Assembly (NCBI GenBank): GCA_947179485.1
Contig: OX359246.1
Location: 30,938,001 to 31,002,000, forward strand
From: Allacma fusca
Lineage: Eukaryota; Arthropoda; Collembola; Symphypleona; Sminthuridae
DNA length: 64,000 bases
Direction of reading: 5' to 3'
The translations under genes were made by a program, and so were the position numbers. Shown piece after piece: positions 12,481 through 24,961 of the stretch (positions are counted from its first letter, which is position 1; the number at the start of each line of letters is the position of its first letter). The notes under the pieces are model-generated. The model saw nothing but the letters and a program-made list of their open reading frames with translations, did not search any database and was not told the origin of the DNA.

Positions 12481-13790
12481 GAATAATGTAAAAACTGGTT
12501 TGAAATCTCGTTGTACTATGGAAATATGCCAGGAGATACTACATATTAGGTACTATATACATACATATAAATGATATATACATATTTTTGCTTTTTTTAG
12601 ATTTAAAACGACTCTGCTTGAATTATGTGTTATTTGATGATGATTCGAAAAGTATTAGCTTATTAGCACTTTTCTTCATACAGTGAAGGAATGAATATGC
12701 AAATACATACCCATCTTGCTTATGCTAATGAGGCATTACAAAGTGTAACATAATATTAAACCCAGGACTATGTATATCAGTGTTTGAGAGCTCACTCTAT
12801 ATTATTTAGATTCTATGAAAGGTAACACGTACTCGCTCAAAATTTTCAAATTCCACTGCCTGTATACCACAATTTTAAATTTAGAAACCTGCCTGATAGC
12901 TAGGTCCGAAAATGAAATATGGAAAATTTCCAATACCCCACATTGAAGAATCACATTTAAAATTATTCTGTAAATATCATTCCCAAACAATAATTTCCTT
13001 CCAAGCCGTTCTTGCGAGTCGTAAGAAAAAAAAATGAAGTGACCGACAAACCCGAGCAAAGCAGGGAAGTGCTCTGAAAACTTTCTCACTCCTTATAGGT
13101 GCATATTTTGGCGGCAACAATTGTGAAATTAATAAATGTATTGTCAAAATATTATCCCTTTAACGAGTGAAAGAAATACTTCGTCAAAACACATTTCCCA
13201 AAATATTCTGATGCCGATCCAAAATTTCAAACCAATGCTTAATTTTTTTCCGAGATTTCTAGAGTGCGGTTACGAAAGACCTACCCAACGTTTCAAAACT
13301 CGCTATTTATATTTATGTACGTTTTATAGGAAATAATAGTCTGTTCAAATCGAGGTTCGCTACGACCTATTTCCGGCACCTTTACAATATTATGCCGTTA
13401 CATCTTTAAATGTACATCTACATAAGGCATACCGAATAAATGCAAGTGTTTAAAGAGATATCCTCATAAGATATACATAACAAATTGGCTAGGAACACGG
13501 TATCCAAGGCAAACAGTGTATAAAGACATACTATGGAGTTATTTTGAATATTGATCCATATTTGGACTAATAGGTAGATACTGCTTAACACACTTATAAA
13601 CTCAACAAATTTTCAACTTTTACAACAATTTGAACATGACAGTGAGTCGGACCTAGTGACCAATTTGTTCACGTTTAGATGAAATCTTACTAAAAAGAAA
13701 TTACTAACACAGTGTATTCAACAAGGTCACGTCATTAAGTCACCTTCCATCTTCGTGAATTATCATCTGCATTATATATAGATTTAAAAC
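12481..13790. other. No gene recognised
   Basis: AT-rich. A 95-codon minus-strand ORF (12802-13089) has no domain I recognise and no flanking splice support. Confidence 0.35.
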
Positions 13791-15097
13791 TCAAATTTGA
13801 AGAAAACAATTTCTTACTCGAATGTCTCGAAATCTCAACGCGTACAGAAACGGACTGAATATAGCCTTCAGCACAATAATCGATCTTGTCACCCAGGTAA
13901 TTACCGACATTTCTTCACTGGAAATCTAAATAAGTAAAGCAAATAAATCCTAGCATAAACCGTTTGTTTCATAAGTAGCGTGATCCGCATTATCTGTCGT
14001 AACTAATCGCTTAAATACTCTCATAAATACGAGAATAATAACATCTGTATGCCACCAGTAAACCAAATAAGTTTTTGTTTTTGAAATGTGATGTATACAT
14101 GTAGTGTGTCATTTGAATAAATCAGCAACATTACTAGCATCCACAATTGATTGTTACATAAAATCTGCCAATTTTCATTTACGCGTGTTGTCAGGATTTT
14201 GTGTGGTACTTAAAATGTAAATTGCATTATTATTGGGGACGCGATACCTCGGCTTTGACTTTCATTGTGAAATATTCTTACCCAATAGCAGTCCGAGCAA
14301 GTTATGAAATAGACCAAACAAAATGGCGCCCATCCAATCGAATAAGAAATGAGAATTCCAAGAGAAGTTCGCCTAACGTATTGTTGACTCTTCCCAAATG
14401 ATTGTGGATTTATCGTTTGGCTATTTTTTTGTGACGCCTCTCGTTCATTTTCTTGATGCGGTATCTGGTTCAGCAGCTGGTTGGTTTGGAAATTCATCAA
14501 CGCAATGAGCAAGAATGATACGAGGTAAACAACAGCCAAAATTATTCTCCATATATTGTCATTCAAAAAAAAATAGTTAACACAGTCCCAACCAAGAATG
14601 TCTATTCCAGCATTTGTGGCGAATCCAAAATATACAAAAAGTAATGTGGCTGGGCCTAACCAGGCAATGCAGAGCATTGTGCCGATAGTTTTTCGAGTCA
14701 TCACAGATGTAAATGTTGACGGGTGCGATATTGCATACCAAATATTATATTCTGCAGCAACAATATGTAAGATTGGGATCATTATCAATGAATGATTGAA
14801 AATACTTGTGATAAGTGCTGCGCATTTTTGCATTCTCCAGCTCAGGCGAAGTAAAAACGACAACATCATAAATCCATCCGCCAAAGCTAGAGACAGTGGA
14901 AAATACAGCGCTGGTTTCACGGGTCTTTTGCACCAAAATATGGATAAGAATAATATAAAATTAAAAACTGTTGCTGTTGCAAACATTGTTAAATGTGCCC
15001 AGTTGATGATACTGTTAATGCGTTTATCGCTTGAAAAGTACACCGAGTCGACTCCTGTCAAGTTAGTTAGATTGTATCGAACCGTATCATTCTCCAT
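13791..15097 (-). CDS. Class A (rhodopsin-like) G-protein-coupled receptor, ~316 aa
   Basis: Exon 1 15097-14282 (272 codons) joins exon 2 13925-13791 across a 356-bp intron (GTAAGA donor, TTTAG acceptor, both phase 0). Three N-glycosylation sequons lie in the first 15 residues. Seven membrane segments: about 35-56, 63-85, 93-118, 137-160, 184-206, 245-268 and 279-301. Family landmarks: N46 in TM1, LALAD with D74 in TM2, C92 and C172 (TM3/loop-2 disulfide), W146 in TM4, GWAPF (255-259) in TM6. Odd: the DRY box is replaced (around 116-121 reads EYNIWY, no Arg), and NPxxY reads SPFLY (296-300). The start has a good context (acaacaATGg), with an acceptor-like TTTTCAG 26 nt upstream, so a 5' non-coding exon is likely. 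After CGA at 13818 a GTAAGA could be another donor; reading on gives eight more codons and a stop at 13791. Ligand unknown. Confidence 0.87.
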
Positions 15098-15149
15098 TGT
15101 TGTGGTAAAATGTGTAGTCCTGAAAACATTATTAAGTATTTAGTTTCAT
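15098..15149 (-). promoter_or_regulatory. Putative acceptor of a 5' UTR exon of the GPCR gene
   Basis: On the minus strand the ATG is preceded by aatgttttcag, a plausible splice acceptor, suggesting a 5' leader exon further upstream, in or beyond the repeat at 15150. Confidence 0.35.
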
Positions 15150-16305
15150 ATACAGTCTTCCCTGTCAATTGCAAGCTAAACGCAGTTATTAAATGAACTT
15201 TCAGGTGCGGTTCAATTGCGGTTATTTTACACCAGGTAATTGTAAGGTTGGAATTTTGTCTACTTGAATTGCAGTTACAAAAGCATAACCAACATGCAAT
15301 TACGGGTTATGCAAAACAGGAGTTGCAATCAATTCAATTAATTACAAGTGCTTGCACTGCAAAAAGATTTTATCAATTTAAATGCAACAGTATCGAATTT
15401 TAGCGCAAAGTTCCACAAAATGCTTCAATAAGTCATTACACTCAAATAACTATAATGTACATAATAATCCCAAATATTGTCTCAACGAGTTACTGTACTT
15501 ATTGAACAATTGCTTCATTGTCGCAGCATCCTGGCGAGGATGATCTAGGTGAATTTTCGTTTAATAATAAAATATTCCCGCTTACGGAACCATAATTTCC
15601 CGGTCCTTTGATCATCCCCTATACAGTAGCGAGATTATTAACGGAAGTATGATATGTGTGGATCATTTCATGTGGTAGAATAAGGGAACTGTTCCTATAT
15701 GCACATGTACTAAAGATACCAGAAATATGTAGATCCAAAATGTCTTTAGCAGGCATCCCTGATGACGAAAGTATACAATTGAAAGGTTATTGTTAGATGA
15801 AGGCTGAAAGTGAAATTATGTTAATGCACTTTAGAAGGAAGGCTGAGGAACAAATATTTTAAGGGCTTCTTGTAATGATATGTTAATGGATATATTTTTA
15901 CAATATTTTAACCTTGAAATGCTTGAACAAAGACTATTTCGTTATGCAATGCATCTTCATCGTTTTATTTACAGATAATACATGTTGTTCAATTTAGTCA
16001 AACTGAATGTAGATCATTTTGTTACTAAACAAAAATGTACATATCATTTTTCCTCTTCACCGAAATGCATATTAGATAACTTGTTATTACAAACTGTACT
16101 TGCAATTGTACTTTTGGGGCAATTACCTGTATATCCAAATGTTGTTCAATTGCTGTATCAACTGCAAGTAACTTATGAACTTATTGCAAGTTCCACTTCT
16201 GTTATTTGAATAATCTAATTCGCACATTTTTGGCCTGTATCAGTAACTGCATAACGGCTACTTGCATTGTCAGCTATACTTGCAACTACAGTAAATTCAG
16301 TTATG
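15150..16305. mobile_element. hAT-like element related to the one at 62333
   Basis: Its left part (gtcaattgcaagctaaacgc ... ttattttacaccaggtaatt) matches the reverse complement of the right end of the complete element at 62333-63313, and it has the same ttgcaa subterminal repeats. Its tips are degraded and no target duplication is seen. It abuts the next hAT element at 16309. Confidence 0.65.
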
Positions 16306-16308
16306 TTC

Positions 16309-17289
16309 ATTGCTGCGCACAAGTTCAAGTAGACCTTGCGTATTTCAAGTCATGGTCAAGTTCGGGTCATGGTCAAGTTTAAACATAATTATAAATTGAG
16401 CATCCAGGTCATGGTCAGGAAATGTATAAACTTGACCATGATACTTGAAGTCAAGTAAGCGTCATGGTAAGATTGGAGAATACTACTTGATTGTCAAGTC
16501 ATGTTCATGGTCAAGTCTGATAATGTAAAAACTTGACCAAGAACCATTAGTATTTCATGTACAGATTCAAGTAAAATAAAGTTGCGCATGTCCAAGACAC
16601 GGCGCATAAACTTTCAAAATAACATTTCTCAAATTATTGTTTTATTTTTCAACAAGTTTCAACTCATTCTCGACAGGTAAATTTGACTGCCATTAAATTT
16701 GTTACCTGTTTTAACATCTGGCGTTAATAGCATTTGCTTTAATGAATACGATTCTTTGATAAATCTTCAGATGAAATTTCCTTTTGTTAATAGTTATCTT
16801 ACGCACTATTTACAATTTTGAGACCATGTGAAATCAAGATATTGAATTAGTTTAACCATATAATGTATACATGTTTATACAGTGAATTTCCTATATAGTG
16901 GTTTCCTCTTGAACAGTATATCCTTTAGATTAACATGGTTAAATATTCCTTTGTATTACATTTTCATTTTGTAGTAGTAATATACAATGGCATCCCCATA
17001 CATGGGCAGGTATTTTGTCATCCCTTGGGAACCACTATGTAGGAAATTCACTGTACATGAGCATATATATGTATTGTTTGGGTCAAGCCATGGTCAAGTC
17101 ATGGTCAAGTCAAGTGCAATTTTGGTTGTACATGATCATGTTCAAGTGACGTAAAAAGTACTTGATTACTTGAACATGAAATTTCAAGTAATTACCTGAA
17201 CATGAGTCGCCATTGTTCAAGATTGTATCAAAAAAATACTTGACTTTCATGGTCAAGTATGGAATTTACTTGACTTGAGCGCAGCACTG
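16309..17289. mobile_element. hAT element of the cttgacc-repeat family, copy 1
   Basis: Ends cattgctgcgc and gcgcagcactg; same family as 23012-24280 (tip cagtgctgcg). Flanks ttatgttc (16301-16308) and ttaggttc (17291-17298) are a 7/8 target duplication offset by one base. Interior filled with acttgacc / ggtcaagt repeats. It contains the MITE at 16880-17053. Confidence 0.78.
16880..17053. mobile_element. TA-inserting (Tc1/mariner-pogo type) MITE, 174 bp
   Basis: Inverted ends cagtgaatttcctatatagt / ...actatgtaggaaattcactg with TA on both sides. Same family as 21451-22324 and fragments at 39545 and 41198. Nested in the hAT element at 16309. Confidence 0.82.
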
Positions 17290-17298
17290 GTTAGGTTC

Positions 17299-17554
17299 AC
17301 AGAAACACCAAATATTTGACGGTGAATTCAATTTCTAATATATGCAACGAATGTAGCGCTATACGAAATTTATCCCCCCTAGCCGTTTAGGATGAGATGG
17401 AGCTGAAGCTTCACCGTTTGTTTACTAAGTTGCCGCAGAAGGCTAACACAAAACAACGCGTGATTTCCAAATTTATAATCGAGAAAGGCTTTAGAGGATC
17501 TTCTATTTCTTAACAGTGGTCATTCAAATATTGTTACTGCCATTAGTTTTCCAC
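17299..17554. other. No gene recognised
   Basis: Short spacer between two hAT elements, no coding signal. Confidence 0.4.
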
Positions 17555-19024
17555 TAGAGCATCTCGAGCGGTTAAAATTTGCGGGTAAGCCCGTAAAAAT
17601 CCGGGCCCGCCCGGGCTTCGGGCGGGTACGGGTAAAATTTATTACGCTTGACGGGTTACGGGCGGGTACGGGCTTTTCAGTGCGATTAAAAAAGACCGAG
17701 AAAGCCCGTAAAAGCTCGTTAAAAAATTCATGAGGGGTGCATGCGGGATCAGGGGTTGTAAAAGTACATTGGCTTGAAAACGTGGAACGATTTTAAAACG
17801 TTTGGAATTTTACCATTAAAACAAAGCCTTAACATTCAATGTCAACAAACTAAGTTACAGGAAATAGCCAGAAAATCTTAAGTTTGGAAAACATTTAATC
17901 AGATACTGGTTGACTGTAGGTTTCCATAAATTATGTGAAGTGCAATGAGTGCAGGAATATTTTAGCAGGCAATCGCGCCAAGAACGGACATCAACTCTCA
18001 GTGCTGGGCGTTTGTATCTCAGCTATGCTATTCTCCTCTATCCTTTAATTGCGAGCATCCGGCTTCTATTAATTCTATTCTACTTTCCAGAATTTTTCGT
18101 TTCCCTCTATTCTACTTCTACGCCTTTACTAATACTTTCTATTCTACTTCTACATTCCCTGCCGTAGTACTAACTATTCTACTTCTATTCTATCCCGTTC
18201 GAATGCAATAATAATGCTACCTATTGCTACTTGTACTAAGTACAAAGTAATGCTTAATTCCCGGATTCTAAAACGTATTTGAAGTACAAATCAAAGCTTT
18301 TCGTTTGTTGGACTGTACACGGTAGTACAGTGTATTATATTTCATTACCTTAGTTCTTCTTGAATTCAAAGGATGGCAGTTTAAATACTTTCAACATTTT
18401 TACCTATATTATAATGATTTTAATGATACGTTATAGTATGCATGTCTGAATTCATATGTATATGCTATGCTACTTCTCCTTCTACCATCGGCTTTTGTAT
18501 TGCCCGTGTATTCTATTTCTCATTCTACCGCATGATGCTGGCTTGAAAGCTAAATACTGCTACTCTAATTGCTTAATTCAAAATTCGACTTGTATTTACT
18601 TCTACTTCTACTCGATGGATAGTACGTTACCTCTATTCTATTTCTACTCTTTTTGGCTCATTTATTTTGACTTCTACTCTACTTTTTCCTCTACTTCTAT
18701 TGTCGGTAGAGTCGAAGGCCCAGCACTGTCAACTCTGGTCAAACATAATGGTAAGAATTCTTCAGTGGAAGCAATCCCAGGTCTTACCAATTTCATTCAA
18801 AAAAGACGAAAATGCAAAATTGAATAAGCAAATTGTTCTGGGTCTATAGCTACGGATTTGCAAGCTGAACAAGTATTAGCGGACGGGCTACGGGCTTTTT
18901 TAAATTTTACGGGCCGGCCCGGCCTTTATCGTTGAACTTTAATTTCGGGCAGGGCGGGCACGGGTAAACATTTACGAGCCGCGGGCGGGCACGGGTCTAA
19001 AATATCCCACGGGGTGATGCTCTA
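17555..19024. mobile_element. hAT element, 1470 bp, gggcggg-rich ends
   Basis: Tips tagagcatc / gatgctcta, flanks ttttccac (17547-17554) and ttttccaa (19025-19032), a 7/8 target duplication. Subterminal zones are unusually GC-rich (cgggcgggtacggg and complements) against the AT-rich surroundings. It contains a second complete hAT element at 17999-18728. A terminal fragment of the same family lies at 33000-33110. Confidence 0.88.
17999..18728. mobile_element. Nested hAT element, 730 bp
   Basis: Tips cagtgctgggc / gcccagcactg with an exact 8-bp duplication tcaactct (17991-17998, 18729-18736). Interior dominated by ctattctacttctac-type repeats. Inserted into the element at 17555-19024, hence younger. 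ORFs here are translations of the repeat. Confidence 0.93.
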
Positions 19025-19032
19025 TTTTCCAA

Positions 19033-19754
19033 ACTAACAGCCGATGTCAGAATAATGATCCGAATAATCCATGGCGGTGGATGTTGGTAATGTGTACTGT
19101 ACGGTCATATAAATAAAGGATAAGGTCTAATGCCACGAAAATAACTTAATAGTTATAGGCCGATTAATCGTTAATTGTAATTACAAGTTCGTTCTGTTTT
19201 ACAAGTAATCATTAATTTTAATTTGTGGCAACAATATTGGAAACTGACATCCCTGTGTATCTCCAGTTGAACTGCTCATGTAACATATCATGTGCTCAGA
19301 AGGAAAGAGATCATAACTTGAAATGCCTTTAAATGGACCACCCAAACAAATTCAAGTAAACACAATGGTTAGTAGGCAAAACTTTAACCTATACAGTTCC
19401 CTTTCCTTTTTGACTGCAAGTCTTTGGAATGCCTGCCTGCCAGCTTTCAATGTTATATGACAATGATGCAAAGATTTCATGCATACACAGAGGTTCTAGT
19501 CTATACTACATGTAGGCCTATTTAAACCGTGTGAGCTATTTACAGCAAAAATTAAAGTAAAAATAGGATGCACTGATTTTCGCAGAAACAATGCACGCCT
19601 GCATACACGTGGTCATGTAAGTATACATGTAGGCATCACGAGAACACGCTTGTATGAAGGTAAATATACAGGTAATACATATGTATATACATAGAAAATA
19701 TTATGTAGGGTACAGGCTCCCAACACAAAGTTTTGGGAATGCAGTAATGTATAC
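19033..19754. other. No gene recognised
   Basis: AT-rich spacer; ends exactly at the breakpoint of the inverted duplication (19755). Confidence 0.4.
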
Positions 19755-21304
19755 TAGTGCCCCTCATGGGTACAAAATTCTTGTACCTGGACCTGTTCCT
19801 GGACCCATATAACGGGTACTCTAAAATTTTGTACCTTTACCCAAACCTGTACCCATATTAACAGGTCCAAATTTTTGTACCTGTACCTGATCTCGATTTA
19901 AATAATTGTACCTGTACCTGAAATGTACCTGTATACCTAAAAAGAACCCAAATACTGGACCCATGGGTACAGGTAACTGGTTGTACCTGAACCTGGACCC
20001 AGGTCCTTCTTTTAAGATTCTCAGAATTTGTTGTAACTACTATTTCAATTTGTGAGAAAATTAATCGTTGCAATCAAACTTCACGACTTGCATGATAATC
20101 ACGGAAATAGTAAATTAAGTAAACCTATATTAAATTGTGCTGCAAAAATAGCTGTGACAATGTTTAATTAGTGGGTGTTTTAATCCACGTACTGTTTTGG
20201 TTTTAATGAACAATTGTTCAAAATACGCAAAAGATTGCGAGTCTGAATAAATGTTTAAGAAGCAAATGTAGTTTTTGTAATACAGGAAGCCAAAACTCAC
20301 CTTTTAATGCAATTCCACAGATACTGCCACCTGTTTTACTCAGCTCTTCTGTAGGCACTCTTTTATGTTCAACTGTCAAGTATTGTAGTAATTACTGTTC
20401 AAGTATTTCTAAAGGATTCCAGTACAACGGTCTTATTTGTTAATGATTAATCTTACATATTTAATATTTTACACATGCAAGCTTATTCTATTTTTGTTAG
20501 ATTGGATTTATAAGGTGGCTACATCCTAAATTAAATTGCACTTGTGACCTTTTTTTTGACCAATACTGGGTGGTTATTAACCTGTGCAATGTATACGGCA
20601 GTAACGTTTGCTGTCTCATTAGCCCATATAAATAAGTTACTGAATAAAATATTTGAGTCCCTGATTTTGTATCAAAATTCTTATCTGGTTTGTATAATAT
20701 AATATATTTGCAATACATTATACTGAAGATTATTGACACTGTATTTCCGATAATACTTCCTCCTAAACAAAGTCACTTTGGATTCTTGATCTACTCGATA
20801 TTATTTTTACAGCAAATTTCATTAAAAATAGCTTGTCAAGTAAATTTGTTCGAATTCCCGTAAAACAAAAGCATAAATAATATCTACGAGAATGAAGAAT
20901 CTACGACCCATGGTACAATATGAAATAAAAGTAGGCTGCGCGTATGAAAAAATTCAAATGAGGTTCATGAAATAATAAATCCTTGTTGTGCTCAACGCAG
21001 CACATGTTGTAGAGTAGACTGCTTTTATGATTTTACGTTTTTATAAAAGTACCCAAATATTTCAGGTATTTATAGATCAGGTACAGGCATTTTAAATACT
21101 CGTACCTGTACCTGATCGAATCGATTCAAATAGGTATTCTCCCGTACCCGTCCGCATACCTGTACCCAACTTTGCGGGTGCAAATTGTGTGTACCCAGAA
21201 AATACCCAAAATGTTTGGGTACAAAATTTACGCACCCATTTTGTACCTGGACCTGTACCTGTACCCAAATCCCCGGGTATTACCTGTACCCATGAGGGGC
21301 ACTA
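19755..21304 (-). mobile_element. hAT element, 1550 bp (left-arm copy)
   Basis: Tips tagtgcccctcatgggtaca / ...gtacccatgaggggcacta. Subterminal tracts of gtacctg and gggtacagg. The inner flank is cctgacag, the complement of the duplication seen at the right-arm copy, but the outer flank (atgtatac) does not match: this copy lacks its outer target duplication. Internal ORFs are identical to those of the other copy and have no recognised domain. Confidence 0.9.
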
Positions 21305-21973
21305 CCTGACAGCGACAACGTACTGTAGTTGCTGAGAAAACTTTACCCCAGTAGTTATTTTCAATGCCAGGATACTCAACCTAGACTTATTGATTAGTTA
21401 TCTGTAAGTATTCTATGAATATCTATGAGTCAAGATAAAAATTTCAAGTACAGTGAATTTCCCATATAGTGGTTTCCTCTTAGATGGCATTCCCTCTTTA
21501 ATGGCATCAAAAAACCCTCCCTAGAGATTTGTAATGTTAAAGGTATACTGTATAGTGGCACCCGCTATAATGGTATTCCCTCTATAATGTCACTATTATG
21601 TGTTACGGTGGCTCAGACGATGCGAAATTATAATGGCAGTTGGCATTAATTAGCTAGATGATGGCTACAAAAGTATAACATGATGTTATAAAACGTGCGG
21701 GCGGTTAATAATGCTTATGTCGGTTGGTTCAATTTTAATTTGAAATGTTAATACAGTTTGATTATTATTGTGGTTTACTGAAGCCCTGGTATGATTAGCT
21801 GGATTTACGTCATATGATCCGTGACTGAAGTTAAAACGAACAGTTATAACACAAATCATTGCCATTTTTGCCTTGGCTCACTTCTAATAAGTTTCAATTC
21901 TAGCTGATTTTTTAAAATAAATTGAATTATTATATTGAAGATTTAAAATGACATTAAACAGACTGTCAAGCCA
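19755..21973 (-). repeat. Inverted duplication, left arm, 2219 bp
   Basis: Near-identical reverse complement of 25094-27312; both arms are 2219 bp with only scattered substitutions by eye. It comprises a complete 1550-bp hAT element plus 669 bp of flank that includes part of a TA-inserting element. Confidence 0.95.
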
Positions 21974-22324
21974 AACCTCATAGGGAAAAAAACCACAGAG
22001 TAATCAGTGAAAGTAATTCCCATTTCCATAATTCCAGGAATTTGGTTTCTGGAATGGTGACCTTGCAGTCGAAAAGTTTGTCACGACTAAAATTATTAAA
22101 AGTAAGAGGAAATATAAAATTACTGAACATCTTAAACTCAATGAAGCTTAGCATACCTCATAATTTTGAGTATTCTGTAAACATAAATTTTATGTATTTA
22201 GTTACAGTGATTGTCTATAAACATTAATAGTATATAGCTAACCGTTAGTAACATACAGTGGCATCCCTATATAGTGGCAGGGATTTGTCACTCCCTTGGA
22301 AACCACTATATAGGAAATTCACTG
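21451..22324. mobile_element. TA-inserting (Tc1/mariner-pogo type) element, 874 bp
   Basis: Inverted ends cagtgaatttcccatatagt / actatataggaaattcactg, each flanked by TA. The inner breakpoint of the inverted duplication (21973) falls inside it, so the right arm carries only its first ~523 bp (25094-25616). No transposase ORF. Confidence 0.82.
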
Positions 22325-23011
22325 TATGTAGAACATTTGACACAGCTTAGAAAACATTTTTTCTAATTTTAAATACCCTCCCTGCAGTCAACTCTCGGCT
22401 TGAGGGATGACAATATTTAGCGGACATATGCAAACATACATATATGTATCGGACAGTTTTGGCTGTTACAAGTGCCGTAAATACATTGCTAAATGAAAGT
22501 TCAGAAAACGGATAGGTTTTATAGCGTACATTAAAAATTGACCGGTCCCTGAGCACACTTTATATCGAAAGTTGCCTGAGTATGATGCACACTTTATGTG
22601 TGAAAGTGCAATTCCATTTATGCACACAATTTGTGTGCATGCGTTTGAAACAAATAACTAAATGGAATAAATAATCAAATACGCATGTAAAATGTAAGTA
22701 CAACACAATGTTTTAGCCCAATTATTAAGTGGCATCCTGAGATGCTATATCGTTACTTCCCCTTCAAGTTTGTTTTATTGACTTCTAAAAATTTGGGATC
22801 AGAAAGATCTGGGACGCATAAAGTCGATATTTTAAAAAATTGTGTTAAATTTTGAAGTTTTAGTATTTACATGAGGGTTCAATGAAATATGACTTTGACT
22901 CTAATTAAAATGAAAAAATAATATCCCATCATTTGTCTTTACTATGTAGATTTTCAAGTAATGTTTACTAAGGTGACATGAAAGTAATTACTTCTTTAGG
23001 AGATTCCCGAA
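22325..23011. other. No gene recognised (spacer of the inverted duplication)
   Basis: AT-rich, lies in the 3120-bp loop between the arms. No coding signal. Confidence 0.4.
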
Positions 23012-24280
23012 CAGTGCTGCGATCGGGTCAAGTAATTTCCAAACTTGACCATGAACTTGACTTGACCACGAAACTTCAAGTAATTTTCAAGACATAACCT
23101 GAACTTGATAACTCGCGTTCGTGTAATTACTTGACTTGTCAAGTTCAAGTAATCAAGTAACTTTCGTAAAACCTGAACTTGATCAAGTAGTTAAATTTCC
23201 AAACTTGACTTGAACTTGACTTGACCATGACTTGAACGCGACTTGAACTTGATAATTCAAGTTAATTATCTCAAAAAATTAAACATGGCCACAATAACTT
23301 GTCGAACTTGCTGCAGCAAATTATTTCCTGCAGACTGAAAACCAAAATGCATTCAGAAAATAATTTTACTGCTACTTTTTATTTAAAACCATTCGAGGAC
23401 AACTTTGAGCGTATACTGAATACAGTAAAAGTTTGATATAAGGGACTATATAATTTATAAAGGAATTTCCCTTATACAAAACGTCTAAAGCATTGTGTAA
23501 ATGAAAGTTGGTGTCAAACAAATGCATCCCTGATATCGATACATTCCTTATAAGCTGAGCCCTTATAACGGACTTTCACTGTATTCTGACGAGTTTTACA
23601 TTGTGTCAAGTTTTATTTAATGTTTATATATAAATTTATACATATACCTATTTGAGAATTACCAGTACTCTTAATTTAAAATTTAATAAACTAGTATTTA
23701 CTTATTTATTAAACGCTTTTTGTAAAGAGTCATCCAAGCTCAATTTATATTGGAATTTATTTACACAAGTTGAAAATAATTATTCTAAACAACAATATGA
23801 ATTATTAAGATAATTCTTTCATTTCATGGAGAGGCCGCTGCAACAACTATAACAATGAGCATGACCTGGTGAACAAGACCTTTATAAAACGGACTCTGAT
23901 TTTGAATTTTGTCCTTTGATTTATGGCATATGCAAACAATATTCCCTGGACACGATATGAAATTGGATTGTGATTTTGAAATTGCTTCCGTCCTTTATGG
24001 CATACGCAATCTAAAATTACTTGAACTTGACCATGAAATCTCAAGTTTATGGTCAAGTTTTTTCTTTCCATTACTTGACCCTGAACTTGGCTTGAGATTC
24101 AAGTAAATTTTTCTTACTTGTACTTGAACCTGACTTGTCTCAGAATGTCATGGTCAATACGAGTACGTACTTGAACTTGACCCGAAAGATTCAAGTAAAA
24201 ACATTGGCCTACTTGAACTTGACCCGAACTTGAACTTGACTTGAAAACTCAAGTATTACTTGAACTTGTCCGCAGCACTG
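23012..24280. mobile_element. hAT element of the cttgacc-repeat family, copy 2, 1269 bp
   Basis: Tips cagtgctgcg / cgcagcactg with an exact 8-bp duplication ttcccgaa (23004-23011, 24281-24288). Both subterminal zones carry dozens of acttgacc / ggtcaagt repeats. A TA-inserting MITE sits inside at 23423-23581. No transposase. Confidence 0.94.
23423..23581. mobile_element. Pogo/Tigger-type MITE, 159 bp, nested
   Basis: Inverted ends cagtaaaagtttgatataag / ...cttataacggactttcactg between TA dinucleotides. Similar design to 58363-58519 and 30515-31328. Confidence 0.78.
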
Positions 24281-24288
24281 TTCCCGAA

Positions 24289-24551
24289 GCATGATTGCAG
24301 ACATATGCAGACAATTAGTTTAAATAAAATCTAGAAGATCGTCAATCATTACGATATGAAACAAACTATTTATCAGCTTTTGCCAGGGCTTACTGTTAGT
24401 AGCAAAGCAATCTTTATTGTATTTCAGGACCTGTGGCAATAACTATTAAATTAACAGTGAATTAAGTACTTTAAAGTAGAAAAGTTTTTGTAAACGCGTA
24501 CAGATAATTCCCGCTATAACGGACGGCTATAAATGTGGCCGCATAGTGCTT
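24289..24551. other. No gene recognised
   Basis: AT-rich spacer. cccgctataacggacgg near 24510 resembles a Tigger-MITE end. Confidence 0.35.
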
Positions 24552-24565
24552 ACATACGGACAACC

Positions 24566-24961
24566 GGACACAGGAGTAGTCCAGCACTGAATGTACTCAA
24601 CTACCATCGTTGAGGAATGGCTTCGAAGCCCAGTGCCCCTGTGTCGCGGAGGTGAGAGAAAGAGAGAGATAGATGATGGGTTCTGTGGGATGTACTGCTA
24701 GTTAGCTTGCACCCAACGCTCACTTCAACGTGAGTGGATTTACTGAGAGATTCGGGATAGGTGTGCCTCTTGTCTTAGCTAGACAGTGCACCCTCAGTTC
24801 GTCGTGGGATATTATCTCCTTCTATGTTACCTTGCTCTCTCTCCTCCATAGATTAAGCAAATTAGGTTAAGATTAGGGCTGCGTCCCAAAAAGTTAAAAT
24901 ACGTGCAATGTAAAAACTGAATTGTTAGTCTAAGACTGATAAACAATAAAGATTTTTTTTA
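24566..24961 (+). mobile_element. tRNA-derived SINE, ~396 bp
   Basis: Flanked by a perfect 14-bp target duplication acatacggacaacc (24552-24565, 24962-24975). The head (24566-24650) folds like a tRNA: ggacacagg pairs with the cccctgtgtc at its end, and ggcttcgaagccc is a B-box. The tail ends aataaagattttttttaa. The intact long duplication implies a fairly recent insertion. Confidence 0.85.

Noticed and set aside
12802-13089. 95-codon minus-strand ORF
   Set aside because: No domain, no signal peptide, no flanking splice signals of coding phase.
14201-15143. Plus-strand ORFs opposite the GPCR
   Set aside because: Antisense shadows of the receptor exon.
18456-18827. 123-codon Tyr/Phe/Leu-rich ORF
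   Set aside because: Translation of the ctattctacttctac repeats of the nested hAT element.
20497-20739. 80-codon ORF present identically in both arms (also 26328-26570)
   Set aside because: Identity is explained by the inverted duplication; composition is that of AT-rich transposon interior.
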